Shown here piece after piece: positions 46,391-58,676 of a stretch of DNA of 64,000 bases. This DNA comes from Leptospira barantonii (GTDB lineage Bacteria > Spirochaetota > Leptospiria > Leptospirales > Leptospiraceae), in contig NZ_NPDS01000002.1 in the NCBI RefSeq assembly GCF_002811925.1, positions 496,001 through 560,000 on the forward strand. The letters run 5' to 3'. Position numbers and translations under genes: made by a program. Positions within the stretch are counted from its first letter, which is position 1. Every line of letters starts with the position of its first letter. The notes under the pieces were generated by a model that ran no database searches, was not told the DNA's origin, and saw nothing but the letters and a program-made list of their open reading frames with translations.

Positions 46391-48172
46391 TTGAAACTCA
46401 TCACACTTCGAATTCTTTTTAAGAAAATTTTTTATTTATTCAGGCAATATCAATACTTCTTCTTTTTATATGCAAAAAGAAGTAAGTTTCAAAAAACTGA
46501 ATCTTCCTTTAAGCCGCTGATCAGCGTGATCGTTCCCGTTTACAATACCCGGATCGATCATTTGCAAGAGATGGTCATGTCCGTTGAAAAACAGACTTAT
46601 GCTCATTGGGAATTGATACTTCTGGATGACGCGTCACCCAAGTCGGCGCCCGGAGAATTCTTAAGAAAATTAGAAAAGAAAAATCCGAAAATTCGTTATT
46701 CTCGCTCCGAAAAAAACGGAGGCATCAGTATTGCGACTAGTAAGGCCTTGGAATACGCGAAAGGCGAGTATGTCGCTTTTTTGGATCATGACGATCAATT
46801 GATGGATAATGCGCTTGGGATCATCGTCGATTCCTTACAAGGCGAGGAATCGAGCCGACCGGAGTTTCTTTATTCCGATGAAATCTACCAATCCAAGACT
46901 CGGGGAGTTTTCTCCTTATCAACGAAGCCCGATTTTTCCATCGAGAAATTAATTTCGCACAATTATATCTGTCACTTAGTCGTTGTTTCAAAAAATCTAA
47001 TACAGAAAATGGGCGGATATCGGGAAGGTTATGACGGAAGTCAGGATCATGAGTTCGCTTTGCGAGCCTGTAGACATACGAATCGAATCCGAAGATTGCC
47101 TTTCTATTTATACGAATGGAGGCTTCACCAAGAAAGTTTTTCCAGAACCAAGGCGGCAATCTGTGAAAATAGTTCCAAGAAAGCTATCCGCGAATTTTAT
47201 GCGGATCGAGCGGAAGATGTAAAAGAAATCGTTTCCGGTCATTATCCGTTCACATATCATCCCGTTCGAAAACTCCATCCGGTTTCTTCGGTTTCGATCG
47301 TGGTTTTTGATTCGGAAGGTATATTAAAGAATGATTGTAAAGAAATCTTTGATTTAGTTTCCCTTACTCCCGAGGTAAAATTGGAGATTGTTTTAAGCGC
47401 GAGCCGGAACCAGAATCTGGATTACGCAAAAATACGAAACGAAATCCAAACTCGGTTCGCGGAAAGAGTCAATCTTCAAGTCGTTGAAACAAAGAATTTT
47501 AACGTTTCTGCAAAAGAAATCAATTCGATCGTAACAAAGACGAACGGTTCTTATCTTTTCTTTTGGAATCCGCTGTTTATGCCTAAGGATAAGAGCTGGC
47601 TTTACGAACTCCTGCAACATGGGCAATCAAAGGGAGTGGGTGCAGTAACGCCGATCGTTTTGAACCAAAGGGGTGAACTGATTTATTCTTCCTTGTTGCT
47701 CGGTAAAAAAGGATTTATCGGAGTTGCAGGAAATGGACTCAAACTTGCCGAAGCTAAAATTTGGTCCGGAGAATTTTTGGAAAAAAACGTTTCGGCTATC
47801 TCGCGAAATTTATTTTTGATCTCTCGAGACACTTGGAACTCTTTAAACGGACTGAACGAATCTTATCAGCAAAATTATTGGGACGTAGATCTATGTTTAC
47901 GGATTCTTCAAAAGGGATTTCGAATCGTGAGCAATCCTTTTGCGGATTTCACTTCGTCTCGACCTCCGAAAAAATCTTTTCAGGAGTTTGATCCCGCTTC
48001 TAAAGTGGGTGCGGCGGATCGTCGACTTTTGATCCGGGAATGGGGCAAGGCTCTATATGAGGATCGATTCTATTCTCCTCATAGCGATTTAGTCGGTTGC
48101 GATATGCAACCAAAGAATCTTCTGCATCCCTTGCTCGATGCGTTTTACCGTTGGAGATGGGATCTCGATTGA
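46391..48172 (+). CDS. Large GT2 glycosyltransferase with a second, degenerate GT2-like half
   Basis: A 593-residue protein. After a basic, hydrophobic N-terminus, a full GT2 domain (about 40-280) shows VIVPVYNTRIDHL, LDDASPKSA and FLDHDD. A second half (about 300-545) follows the layout of GT2 (DLCLRILQKGF, GAVTPIVLNQRGEL), but where a DxD would be it reads FFWNPLFMP. The second half is thus probably non-catalytic. Two-domain GT2 proteins usually have both sites. The start is TTG 46391 with no clear ribosome site. It ends the low-G+C block. Confidence 0.75.
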   Translation: MKLITLRILFKKIFYLFRQYQYFFFLYAKRSKFQKTESSFKPLISVIVPVYNTRIDHLQEMVMSVEKQTYAHWELILLDDASPKSAPGEFLRKLEKKNPKIRYSRSEKNGGISIATSKALEYAKGEYVAFLDHDDQLMDNALGIIVDSLQGEESSRPEFLYSDEIYQSKTRGVFSLSTKPDFSIEKLISHNYICHLVVVSKNLIQKMGGYREGYDGSQDHEFALRACRHTNRIRRLPFYLYEWRLHQESFSRTKAAICENSSKKAIREFYADRAEDVKEIVSGHYPFTYHPVRKLHPVSSVSIVVFDSEGILKNDCKEIFDLVSLTPEVKLEIVLSASRNQNLDYAKIRNEIQTRFAERVNLQVVETKNFNVSAKEINSIVTKTNGSYLFFWNPLFMPKDKSWLYELLQHGQSKGVGAVTPIVLNQRGELIYSSLLLGKKGFIGVAGNGLKLAEAKIWSGEFLEKNVSAISRNLFLISRDTWNSLNGLNESYQQNYWDVDLCLRILQKGFRIVSNPFADFTSSRPPKKSFQEFDPASKVGAADRRLLIREWGKALYEDRFYSPHSDLVGCDMQPKNLLHPLLDAFYRWRWDLD

Positions 48173-48319
48173 TTTCTTACGATTCCAATTTGGTAAGTCA
48201 TAGGCGTTGAAAGGATCGAAAATTTTTTGATCGCGGCATTCCCCAAGAGTGATTTTGTGGTTATCTTAGGATTCGATTCGAGTCCGATACGTTTTAATAA
48301 AAAGTTGAAGTAGAGATTC
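48173..48319 (+). other. Longest intergenic gap, upstream of rfbC
   Basis: This 147-base stretch is the largest non-coding gap in the window. It contains A+T-rich runs and an imperfect GATC-bounded palindrome at 48214-48232. I cannot assign convincing -35/-10 boxes, but it is the most natural place for a promoter serving rfbCDBA. No small open frame with a ribosome site was seen. Confidence 0.35.
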
Positions 48320-48880
48320 ATGCAGTTTAAACGATTTCCGATCGACGGTCCCGTGCTTATCGAGCCGAAAGTGTACGGCGACGAACGAGGTTTCTTTTTC
48401 GAGTCCTATAAAAAATCCGCATTCGCACAGGAAAATATCCCCACGGATTTTTTCCAAGACAACCATTCACGATCCGCAAAGGGAGTACTTCGAGGAATGC
48501 ACATGCAACTTCCTCCGTATGAACAAGGTAAACTCGTTCGAGTTGTCAAAGGAAGAGTGATCGACGTAGTCATCGATATTCGAGTTGGGTCTCCGAATTT
48601 TGGAAAATGGATTTCGGTCGAATTATCGGAAGAAAATAAGAACATCTTTTGGGTTCCTCCAGGATTCGCGCACGGTTTCATAACTCTGGAAGACAAAACA
48701 GATTTCTTATATAAGGTAACGAGCGAATACAATCCGAAGAACGAAGTAGGCATTCGTTGGGACGATCCGGCTCTTGATATTCCTTGGAAAACATGGTTGC
48801 CGGACGCGAAGTTTGTCGTTTCCCAAAGAGACGGTGAAACTCCCTTTCTGAAAGATTTTAAAAGTCCTTTCGTATATTAG
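48320..48880 (+). CDS. rfbC: dTDP-4-dehydrorhamnose 3,5-epimerase
   Basis: A 186-residue cupin, second step after RmlB in dTDP-L-rhamnose synthesis. GVLRGMHMQ with catalytic His61, KLVRVVKGRVIDVVID, VPPGFAHGF and FLYKVTSEY (with the catalytic Tyr) are all intact, and the length is classical. It opens the rfbC-D-B-A operon after a 147-base gap. Confidence 0.95.
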   Translation: MQFKRFPIDGPVLIEPKVYGDERGFFFESYKKSAFAQENIPTDFFQDNHSRSAKGVLRGMHMQLPPYEQGKLVRVVKGRVIDVVIDIRVGSPNFGKWISVELSEENKNIFWVPPGFAHGFITLEDKTDFLYKVTSEYNPKNEVGIRWDDPALDIPWKTWLPDAKFVVSQRDGETPFLKDFKSPFVY

Positions 48881-48891
48881 TATATTTCAAT

Positions 48892-49808
48892 ATGATTTAT
48901 TATACCGGAAAAAACGGCCAAGTCGGCTGGGAATTATCGAAACGTTTTGCTTCTGCAGGAATCGAAGCGATCGGATTCGGCAGGGAAGAATGGCCCCTCG
49001 ATGACTTGAATACCGTCGAAAAGATTCTCGAGAAAAACCCGAAAGTATTGGTTCACTGCGGAGCTTATACGGCGGTCGATAAAGCGGAATCCGATTCTGA
49101 AAATGCGTATAAGATCAATTCCTTAGCGGTTCAAAAAATAGCCGAAGAATGTTTCAAAAGAAAAATTCATCTGATCTATGTTTCAACCGATTTCGTGTTC
49201 GACGCGAATTCCGAGACGATCGGAGATACTCTTCGTTTTTGGAAAACGGATTCTTCTCTTTCTCCGAAAGGTGTTTACGGAACATCGAAAGCGGAAGGGG
49301 AAGAATGGATTCGAAAAACTTTTTCCGGTTCCCCCGGTGCAAACATAGTGCGTACGAGTTGGGTCTATTCAGCGCACGGAAATAATTTTCCGAAAACCAT
49401 TCTTCGGTTATTGGGCGATCCGAATCGACCCGAGTTGAAGGTGATCGAAGATCAGTTGGGGCGACCGACTTGGGCTGGAAGACTTGCGGATTTTATAATA
49501 TTCTTAATTGATGGCGTCTTAAAGGGAGAATCCTTTTCGCAGACGCTTCATTTTTCGAATTCGGGCATCGCGAGTTGGTACGACTTTGCAGTCGCGGTCC
49601 GCGACATTTCAAATTCTTCCTCGACGATTAAAAACGTAAAACCGATTCTTCCGATTCCTACCGAAGAATATCCGACTCCGGCACCGAGACCGAGATATTC
49701 CGTTTTGGATTTGGGGGAAACTCGGAAACTTTTCGGATCGATTCCCCATTGGAAAGAGGACTTGATTCTCTGTCTGAACGAACTCGTCGAAACCTCTGGA
49801 ATAAAATT

Positions 49809-49812
<4 letters not shown>
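48892..49812 (+). CDS. rfbD: dTDP-4-dehydrorhamnose reductase
   Basis: A 306-residue SDR making dTDP-L-rhamnose. It has [19 protein letters not shown]-like [22 protein letters not shown] and YGTSKAEGE (Tyr/Lys), and [14 protein letters not shown], a strong RmlD marker. Its TGA overlaps rfbB (ATGA). Confidence 0.95.
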
Positions 49813-51743
<1,931 letters not shown>

Positions 51744-51768
51744 GATTGAAGTCGATCGATTCTCCTTC

Positions 51769-52737
51769 ATGCAAAGCTATAATATCATAACCGTAACATA
51801 CAATTCCGCGCGATACGTTTCGGCTTTGAACGAATCGATGAAGCTTCCTCAGAATTGGAATTGGGTGATATGGGACAACGATTCCAAGGACGAAACTCCG
51901 AATTTATTAAAGCGAATTGCGGATAACGAACGTAGGATCGTTTATCTCAATCGAAAAAATCTTGGATTTGCGGAAGGGAACAACGAAGCCGTAAAGATCG
52001 CTCCGAAAGCGGATTGGATTTTGTTGATCAATCCGGACTCTCGTTTGGATTCCGACTTTTTTAAAGAATGTGAATCTGTTCTTTCTTCCAAAGGAAAGGA
52101 TTACTCCGTGTTTTCCTTTTTGATGTTAAAGGAGAATGACGACGCGGTTGTCGACGGGGCGGGGGACATCTATCACGTTTCCGGTGCGGCATGGAGAAGA
52201 GGTTATAAACAAATTCTTTCCGAAGAATACCTGAAAGAAGCGGAAATTTTCTCGGCTTGCGGAGGTGCGATGGCGATCCGTACATCCGTGTTCGAAAGTC
52301 TGGGCGGATTCGATTCCGATTTCTTTTGTTATATGGAAGACGTGGATCTGAGTTTTCGCGCAAGACTCGCGGGTGAAAAAGTTTTATTCACTCCGAATAT
52401 AAAAGTCTACCATCACGGTTTTGGTTCGACCAAAGAAAGAAGTTCCTTTTCCCTTTATTACGGACTTCGAAACGCGTTAGTCGTCTATTGGAAGAATATG
52501 CCCTTTTTTTACGGGCTGAAATATTTATTTCATCATCTTCTTTTTTTCGGAACGAGTGTTCTCTATCATTCCGTATTTACGAGTCCGAAAATTCTGATCG
52601 TCCCCTTCGGTTTTTTAAAGATGTTGCCCGGGCTTGTTTTAAAACGTTTTAGAATGAACCGATCGAAAACGATTTCCTTCTCGAGTCTCGTTGCGTTGAT
52701 GAACCAAGATTTGTTCTCTCCTTTTCGAAAAAAATAA
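51769..52737 (+). CDS. GT2 glycosyltransferase, rhamnosyltransferase-like
   Basis: A 322-residue GT-A enzyme: IITVTYNSARYVSAL, WDNDSKDETP, LGFAEGNNEAVK, LINPDSRLD and GGFDSDFFCYMEDVDLSFRARLAG, the WbbL-like pattern often associated with rhamnosyl transfer. A hydrophobic C-terminal part (about 248-290) may bind the membrane. Position after rfbCDBA supports dTDP-L-rhamnose as donor, but this is not proven. Confidence 0.85.
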   Translation: MQSYNIITVTYNSARYVSALNESMKLPQNWNWVIWDNDSKDETPNLLKRIADNERRIVYLNRKNLGFAEGNNEAVKIAPKADWILLINPDSRLDSDFFKECESVLSSKGKDYSVFSFLMLKENDDAVVDGAGDIYHVSGAAWRRGYKQILSEEYLKEAEIFSACGGAMAIRTSVFESLGGFDSDFFCYMEDVDLSFRARLAGEKVLFTPNIKVYHHGFGSTKERSSFSLYYGLRNALVVYWKNMPFFYGLKYLFHHLLFFGTSVLYHSVFTSPKILIVPFGFLKMLPGLVLKRFRMNRSKTISFSSLVALMNQDLFSPFRKK

Positions 52738-52742
52738 GATTT

Positions 52743-53657
52743 ATGTCCGAGCGTTTTTCTCCGTTAGCCGTCATTGTAACTTTTAATCCCGATTTTTCCA
52801 ACACTCTCCGCAATATCCAAAATCTAAATTCGAACGAGGTCTCCGTTTTAATCGTGGACAATCATTCTTCGAATCTTCAGGAAATCAAATCCCACAAACA
52901 AAAACAAAATTTCCTTTTGGAAAACGATCGAAATCAAGGTTTGGGCTTCGCACTCAACAGAGGAATCGAATATGCAAAAGAAAATCGATATTCTCACGTT
53001 TGGCTTTTCGATCAGGACAGTTTTTTGGAATCGGAATCCATTCGGATCTTTTTGGATGCGGTTCAAAAACACGAAACCGATTCAAATGTTCAATCCAAGG
53101 TAGCTTCGTTCGGCCCAAACATATTCGATAAGGTTAAAGATCGCAACATCTACGGTCTTCCTGAGAATGCGACCGGTTTGTCGGACGCGAAATTTTTGAT
53201 CACCTCCGGAAGTTTCTGCTCCTTGAAAGTATTAAACGAAGTCGGTTGGATTCGTTCGGATTTTTTCATTGATTACTTGGATTACGAATGGTGTTTTCGC
53301 GCCAACGATAAGGGTTATGTTCATAAGATCGTAACGGACTCGAAGATGTCTCATTCGATCGGAAACGAATCCAGAAACATATTAGGACTTTTTAAAATAG
53401 CGATTCATTCTCCGTTTCGCTGGTATTTTCTTTTTAGAAACGGGATTTCGATGTGCCGCTTGCCCCATGTTCCGGGGAGGTTCAAATTGGAAGTGATTCT
53501 GAAATCCGGTTTTCGATTTTCGATTCTTCCATTCTTTTCCAAATCCGTATTCGGAACCTACGCGCACATACTCCACGGGATCTGGGACGGTCTCACTCAA
53601 AAAGAATCCTCGTTTTATCGACGTCTTATCGGTTCGCCCGAAAACGGGAATGTCTGA
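52743..53657 (+). CDS. L-rhamnosyltransferase (GT2, RfbN-like)
   Basis: A 304-residue GT2 of the rhamnosyltransferase subgroup: AVIVTFNPDFSNTL, VDNHSSN, NQGLGFALNRGIEYA, FDQDSFLE and FFIDYLDYEWCFRA are strong subgroup markers. It starts 5 bases after the previous gene. Together with its neighbours it probably builds a rhamnose-containing part of the repeat unit. Confidence 0.87.
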   Translation: MSERFSPLAVIVTFNPDFSNTLRNIQNLNSNEVSVLIVDNHSSNLQEIKSHKQKQNFLLENDRNQGLGFALNRGIEYAKENRYSHVWLFDQDSFLESESIRIFLDAVQKHETDSNVQSKVASFGPNIFDKVKDRNIYGLPENATGLSDAKFLITSGSFCSLKVLNEVGWIRSDFFIDYLDYEWCFRANDKGYVHKIVTDSKMSHSIGNESRNILGLFKIAIHSPFRWYFLFRNGISMCRLPHVPGRFKLEVILKSGFRFSILPFFSKSVFGTYAHILHGIWDGLTQKESSFYRRLIGSPENGNV

Positions 53658-53700
53658 ATCGATTTCGGAACCCGCGTAAACTTTTATAAGGAATCGCCTC

Positions 53701-54549
53701 TTGAAGCTTGGTATCACAGTTTCGATCGTACTCTACAAACCGAATCTTGTCGTTTTTCGAGAGTCCATCGAATCGCTTTTGGACTCAGTCGCTTATCAAA
53801 TTAAGAATTCCTCATATACCTGCAAATATAAGATCGATATAGTCGACAATTCTCCGTTAAACGACGGAAACGTTTCGAAAATGTTGGACGAGTTTTCCAA
53901 AAAAGCCCAACTGAAAAAGAAAGTAGAGTTTCGTTATATTCATCTTCCTGAAAATCCGGGCTATGGGGCCGCGAACAACCGCTCGATTCTGGAATCGACG
54001 TCCGATTTTCATCTTGTGCTGAACCCCGACATCAAAATGATTCCTCAAACCTTGGAGTTATGCGTTCGTTATCTAAAGGAACGTTCCGATTGCGACGCGG
54101 TGGTTCCTTCCGTTCTGGATTGGGACGCGGACGCGAAGGATGTAACTCGTATGCAATTTTTGATCAAATCGTATCCGACCGTTTTTGTTTTGTTCTTACG
54201 TTCTTTTGCTCCCGCGTTTTTTAAAAAGTTTTTTCAAAAGAATTTAAACGCTTACGATTTGATGGAAAGAGATTGGAGCAAAACGCAAGAATCCGTTCCG
54301 TTGGTAAGCGGATGTTTTATTTTCGCCAAAACGGATTCCTTACAAAGAATCGGAGGTTTCGACGAAAATTTCTTTTTGTATTTCGAGGACTTCGATCTTT
54401 CCATGCGTTTGAATCGGAAGGATTATTTTCCGAAGGTGAAAATCTTTCATAAGGGCGGGAACTCCTCCAAGAAAGGATTTTTACATGTAAGGCTTTTCGT
54501 AACGTCCGCATTTCGTTTTTTTATGAAATTCGGCTGGAAATTGTATTAA
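53701..54549 (+). CDS. GT2 family glycosyltransferase
   Basis: A 282-residue GT2: ITVSIVLYKPNLVVF, IVDNSPL, PENPGYGAANNRSI, LNPDIKM and FFLYFEDFDLSMRLN. The TTG start has AAGGA at 53688-53692 with good spacing. It resembles rhamnosyl- or fucosyltransferases of O-antigen loci. It is the last gene of the polysaccharide cluster proper. Confidence 0.85.
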   Translation: MKLGITVSIVLYKPNLVVFRESIESLLDSVAYQIKNSSYTCKYKIDIVDNSPLNDGNVSKMLDEFSKKAQLKKKVEFRYIHLPENPGYGAANNRSILESTSDFHLVLNPDIKMIPQTLELCVRYLKERSDCDAVVPSVLDWDADAKDVTRMQFLIKSYPTVFVLFLRSFAPAFFKKFFQKNLNAYDLMERDWSKTQESVPLVSGCFIFAKTDSLQRIGGFDENFFLYFEDFDLSMRLNRKDYFPKVKIFHKGGNSSKKGFLHVRLFVTSAFRFFMKFGWKLY

Positions 54550-54608
54550 GTTTTTTAAATTTAGAAAATTCTACTTTGCGAATGCGAAATTAAACGGAAA
54601 TCGAAACG

Positions 54609-56000
54609 ATGCGTAATTTGATCTTGATTTTATGGGTTTCTCTTTTTATCGGAGTTCTATTTTTTCTTCAGATCCATTTTGCGACTCCTGCGGGCGTTGC
54701 GATCATGATTTGTATTTTCGCGTTCGCGGGAATTTTTTGGGTTACCGAGCCGATCCCCGGTTATGCGACTTCGATTCTGGTGATCTTTTTCGAGATTCTA
54801 TTCTTTGCAAACCCGATGGGAATCAAAGAGCTTTCTTTTACAACGGGCAAAAATCCGGCTCCTTCCGTTTTTCTATCCTCTTTTGCGGATTCATCCATCG
54901 TTCTGTTTTTGGGCGGTTTCGTATTAGCAAAAGCCTGCGTTAAAACGGGACTCGATCGTTTTCTCGCAAACAGAATCATTCGTAAGTTCGGCGTTAAAAG
55001 TCATCAGGTGCTTCTCGGTTTTATGTTTACCACCGGATTTATTTCGATGTGGATGAGCAATACCGCGACGACTTCGATGATGATCGCGTTATCTTTTCCT
55101 TTGTTTCAAATTCTTCCCGAAAAAGAACCGTTCCGCAAAGCTCTTCTTTTGGGAATTCCTTTCGCGGCCAACATCGGAGGAGTGGGGACTCCGATCGGTT
55201 CTCCGCCGAACATCATTGCGATGGGAATCTTAAAACAACAAGGAGTTCAAGTTTCGTTCGGAACTTGGATGCTTTTTGCGGTTCCTCTTGTTGTCGTATT
55301 GATATTTTTTGCCTGGTTTCTTCTTTTGAAGTTGTTTCCCGAGAATGGCTCTTTGGATCTTATCGTTGAATTTCAGGAACCGGAAGGTGGAACCAAGTCT
55401 TTTGCGTTTCGGACTACCTCTGTGATTTTTTTAGGAACGGTCGCTCTTTGGTTTACCGAAAATCTGCACGGAATTCCGGCCGGGGTGATCGCACTTTTGC
55501 CTTTGATTCTTTTTCCCGCGTTCGGAATCTTAAATGAAAAGGACATCAATTCTTTGGAATGGTCCGTTCTACTTTTGATCGCCGGCGGGATCGCGATCGG
55601 TATCGGTCTTCAACAAAGCGGTATGAGCGTTTGGTTTTCGGATGTTCTAAAACCTATTACGAAACCTGAATATGCGGTAAGCGTGTTGTTCTTGCTCTGT
55701 ATTCTGGCGCTTCTGCTGAGTACGTTTATGTCGAACACGGCGGCTACCAACCTTCTGGTTCCCTTTGCGTTTCCACTTTCCGCCATCATTCTTCCCGGAT
55801 CGGAAGCGTATCTTCTGGAAATCTGTCTCGGGATCGCGCTTTCCGCTTCCTTGGCGATGTCTTTGCCGGTGAGTACACCTCCCAACGCGATCGCCTACGC
55901 GGTAGGCGGGTTTGAAATCAAGGACATGATTCGTGCGGGACTACCCGTGGGAATTTTCGGTCTTGTGTTGACCCTAGTCGCTTACTTTACGTTTTTATAA
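54609..56000 (+). CDS. DASS-family sodium/anion symporter
   Basis: A 463-residue inner-membrane transporter with about eleven hydrophobic segments. The two Ser-Asn-Thr motifs that define the family are both present, in MSNTATTSMM and MSNTAATNLLVP, with VGTPIGSPPNI between them. Family members carry dicarboxylates, citrate or sulfate with sodium. The gene marks the boundary between the O-antigen genes and the conserved flank. The substrate cannot be predicted. Confidence 0.88.
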   Translation: MRNLILILWVSLFIGVLFFLQIHFATPAGVAIMICIFAFAGIFWVTEPIPGYATSILVIFFEILFFANPMGIKELSFTTGKNPAPSVFLSSFADSSIVLFLGGFVLAKACVKTGLDRFLANRIIRKFGVKSHQVLLGFMFTTGFISMWMSNTATTSMMIALSFPLFQILPEKEPFRKALLLGIPFAANIGGVGTPIGSPPNIIAMGILKQQGVQVSFGTWMLFAVPLVVVLIFFAWFLLLKLFPENGSLDLIVEFQEPEGGTKSFAFRTTSVIFLGTVALWFTENLHGIPAGVIALLPLILFPAFGILNEKDINSLEWSVLLLIAGGIAIGIGLQQSGMSVWFSDVLKPITKPEYAVSVLFLLCILALLLSTFMSNTAATNLLVPFAFPLSAIILPGSEAYLLEICLGIALSASLAMSLPVSTPPNAIAYAVGGFEIKDMIRAGLPVGIFGLVLTLVAYFTFL

Positions 56001-56038
56001 TTTTCTTTCGGTTCTTGTTTTCCGATTAGGCGTATTTC

Positions 56039-56620
56039 ATGGAAGAATTTTTAAACGAAGTCCCGATTCTTTTTTTCAAAGATACGAAAGAATGGACCGC
56101 TTGGCTTAAGAAAAATCATAAATCGGATTCTCCGATCTGGATGAAACTTTCCAAAAAAGAATCCGGAGTAGTTTCGATTTCGTATGCCGAGGCTTTGGAA
56201 GTCGCGCTTTGTTACGGTTGGATCGACAGCCAAAAACAAAAATACGACGAAACTTTTTGGCTTCAAAGATTCTCCGTTCGAGGACCGAAGAGCATCTGGT
56301 CCAAGATCAATCGCGAGAAAGCGATAGAACTCATCGCGTCGAAACGAATGCAAACCGCCGGACTCAAGGCGATCGAATCCGCAAAATCGGACGGACGTTG
56401 GGACAACGCGTATGCTTCCCCGAGTAAAATGGAAGTTCCGAAAGAGTTTCAAAAACTTTTGAAACAAAACCCGAGCGCATTGAAATTTTTCGAATCATTA
56501 AATTCCGCGAACCGTTACGCGATTCTATTCCGAATTCATAATGCAAAGAAGGAAGAAACGAAAGTAAAACGTATGAAGGAATTTTTGGAAATGCTCAAGA
56601 AGAAGGAAACGCTTCACTGA
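56039..56620 (+). CDS. YdeI/OmpD-associated family protein
   Basis: A 193-residue soluble protein: WTAWLKKNHKSDSPIWMKLSKK, YAEALEVALCYGWIDSQKQKYD and FSVRGPKSIWSKIN are the consensus of the YdeI family. The C-terminal part is a basic helical extension. The function is not established; some relatives are linked to peptide resistance. No membrane or signal sequence is seen. Confidence 0.8.
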   Translation: MEEFLNEVPILFFKDTKEWTAWLKKNHKSDSPIWMKLSKKESGVVSISYAEALEVALCYGWIDSQKQKYDETFWLQRFSVRGPKSIWSKINREKAIELIASKRMQTAGLKAIESAKSDGRWDNAYASPSKMEVPKEFQKLLKQNPSALKFFESLNSANRYAILFRIHNAKKEETKVKRMKEFLEMLKKKETLH

Positions 56621-56667
56621 AAGGTTCTTAAAATTCCCGAAAAAATATCTTTCCAACGTCGAACGAG

Positions 56668-57891
56668 ATGGATACATTACCCACAGTGTCCTTTCGCAGT
56701 TTCAAATTTTTTATAGCGTATTCTTTCGCGTTCTTATTTCTTTCCTGCCTTCCCGAATTCCTTAAAAATTCCACATCGGAAAACTCCGAGACCGATTCTC
56801 CATCGGCTCTCACAATCCTTCAAGACAAGATAGACGCGGTTCTTCACCCCGAACACAATCACGATCCCGAGCTTCTCAAGATTCTAGCGGGCGGGGACGT
56901 CATGTTCAACTGGGGAATCCGCGACACGATTCAAAAACACGGCGAGATCGCTCCCGTGGAAGGTCTGAAATCGCTTTTCGGCGAAGTGGACTTTCGAATG
57001 GTCAATCTGGAAACTCCGGTTGTCGCTTCCAAAACGGAAGAATCCAAAAAAGCGTATATCTTCACCGCTCACGAGAAGGACTTGGATTCGCTTAAGTTTT
57101 TGGGCGTGGACATGGTGTTTCTCGGAAACAATCATTCCTTCGATCACGGCCCGAACGGGATGGTCGAGACCCTTAACATATTAAAAAAAAATAATATTCT
57201 AAACGTGGGCGCCGGGAAAAAACTCCCCGACGTTCTCGATCCTCTTCAGCTCAGTTTAAAAGGTTCCGATCTTAGAATCCATTCCGTCACCGCGATCGCG
57301 GAACAAGCACACTACGCGACTCCTTTGAAATCGGGGGTGGCTCCTTTTTTACTTCCTTCTCTTCAAGCATCCTTTTTTGAAAGACGTCCTCCGATGCGTC
57401 GAGGTGTTCCTTATTCTCCTCCGGTTCGTATCGTTTCCTTGCATTGGGGAGTGGAATATTCTCCGTTTCCTACGCCCGATCAGAGAAAGATCGCGCGCGC
57501 CTTGATCGATTCCGGGGTGAAGATCGTGATCGGTCATCATCCTCATATTCCGCAGGGAATCGAATTGTATCGGGGAGGGGTGATTCTCTATTCTTTGGGG
57601 AATTTGATTTTCGGAAGTAGGAACTCCTACCTCAATCACAATCTAATCGCGATTCTTCACATCCGAAAGAACGTTCTGGAAACCGTAGAGCTCGTCCCGA
57701 TTTTCGGGAAATTTCAAAAAGAGGACCACAAAATCCGACCCGTTCAAGGCAAGGAAGCGAAGGAGTTCCTACACGAGATCGCGGTTTTATCCTCGGAGTT
57801 AGGAACCAAACTTAGAGTCGAGGAAGAAAGGGCCTTTCTCGATCTTCCGACAAATTCCACCTTGACCCCTGCCTCTAAACGCAAAAGATAG
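56668..57891 (+). CDS. CapA-family protein, probable lipoprotein
   Basis: A 407-residue protein of the CapA/PgsA metallophosphatase-like family linked to capsule or poly-glutamate production. It has an N-terminal hydrophobic stretch ending FLFLSC with Cys27, a spirochaete-type lipobox, so it is probably a lipoprotein. AGGDVMFNWGIRD, VNLETPV, LGNNHSFDHG and HHPHIPQGIE contain the metal ligands, and SLGNLIFG follows. It is the last gene before the ribosomal operon. Partner genes for poly-glutamate synthesis are absent, so its role is open. Confidence 0.83.
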   Translation: MDTLPTVSFRSFKFFIAYSFAFLFLSCLPEFLKNSTSENSETDSPSALTILQDKIDAVLHPEHNHDPELLKILAGGDVMFNWGIRDTIQKHGEIAPVEGLKSLFGEVDFRMVNLETPVVASKTEESKKAYIFTAHEKDLDSLKFLGVDMVFLGNNHSFDHGPNGMVETLNILKKNNILNVGAGKKLPDVLDPLQLSLKGSDLRIHSVTAIAEQAHYATPLKSGVAPFLLPSLQASFFERRPPMRRGVPYSPPVRIVSLHWGVEYSPFPTPDQRKIARALIDSGVKIVIGHHPHIPQGIELYRGGVILYSLGNLIFGSRNSYLNHNLIAILHIRKNVLETVELVPIFGKFQKEDHKIRPVQGKEAKEFLHEIAVLSSELGTKLRVEEERAFLDLPTNSTLTPASKRKR

Positions 57892-57910
57892 GCATATTAT
57901 CGGTTCTTCT

Positions 57911-57948
57911 GCTCGTCGCATACCGCAGGCGGGCTACAACCATAGGGG
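57911..57948 (+). promoter_or_regulatory. Possible structured leader of the rpsF operon (S6:S18-type) with ribosome site
   Basis: Between the CapA gene and rpsF, GCTCG (57911-57915) can pair with CGGGC (57930-57934, one G-U), enclosing a loop containing CCG (57923-57925). An AGGGG ribosome site (57944-57948) follows, 7 bases before the TTG of rpsF. Many bacteria regulate this operon by S6:S18 binding to a hairpin with a CCG motif. The resemblance is limited, so confidence is low. Confidence 0.27.
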
Positions 57949-57955
57949 AAACTTT

Positions 57956-58664
<709 letters not shown>

Positions 58665-58676
58665 TGAGGTACACTT

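Noticed and set aside
48214..48232. Rho-independent terminator after the 46391 gene
   Set aside because: The palindrome is A+T-rich with an internal mismatch, has no loop to speak of and lacks a G+C stem followed by a T-run.
57862..57900. Promoter TTGACC ... TATTAT before rpsF
   Set aside because: The two boxes are 27 bases apart, too far for a sigma-70 promoter; no better pair was found.
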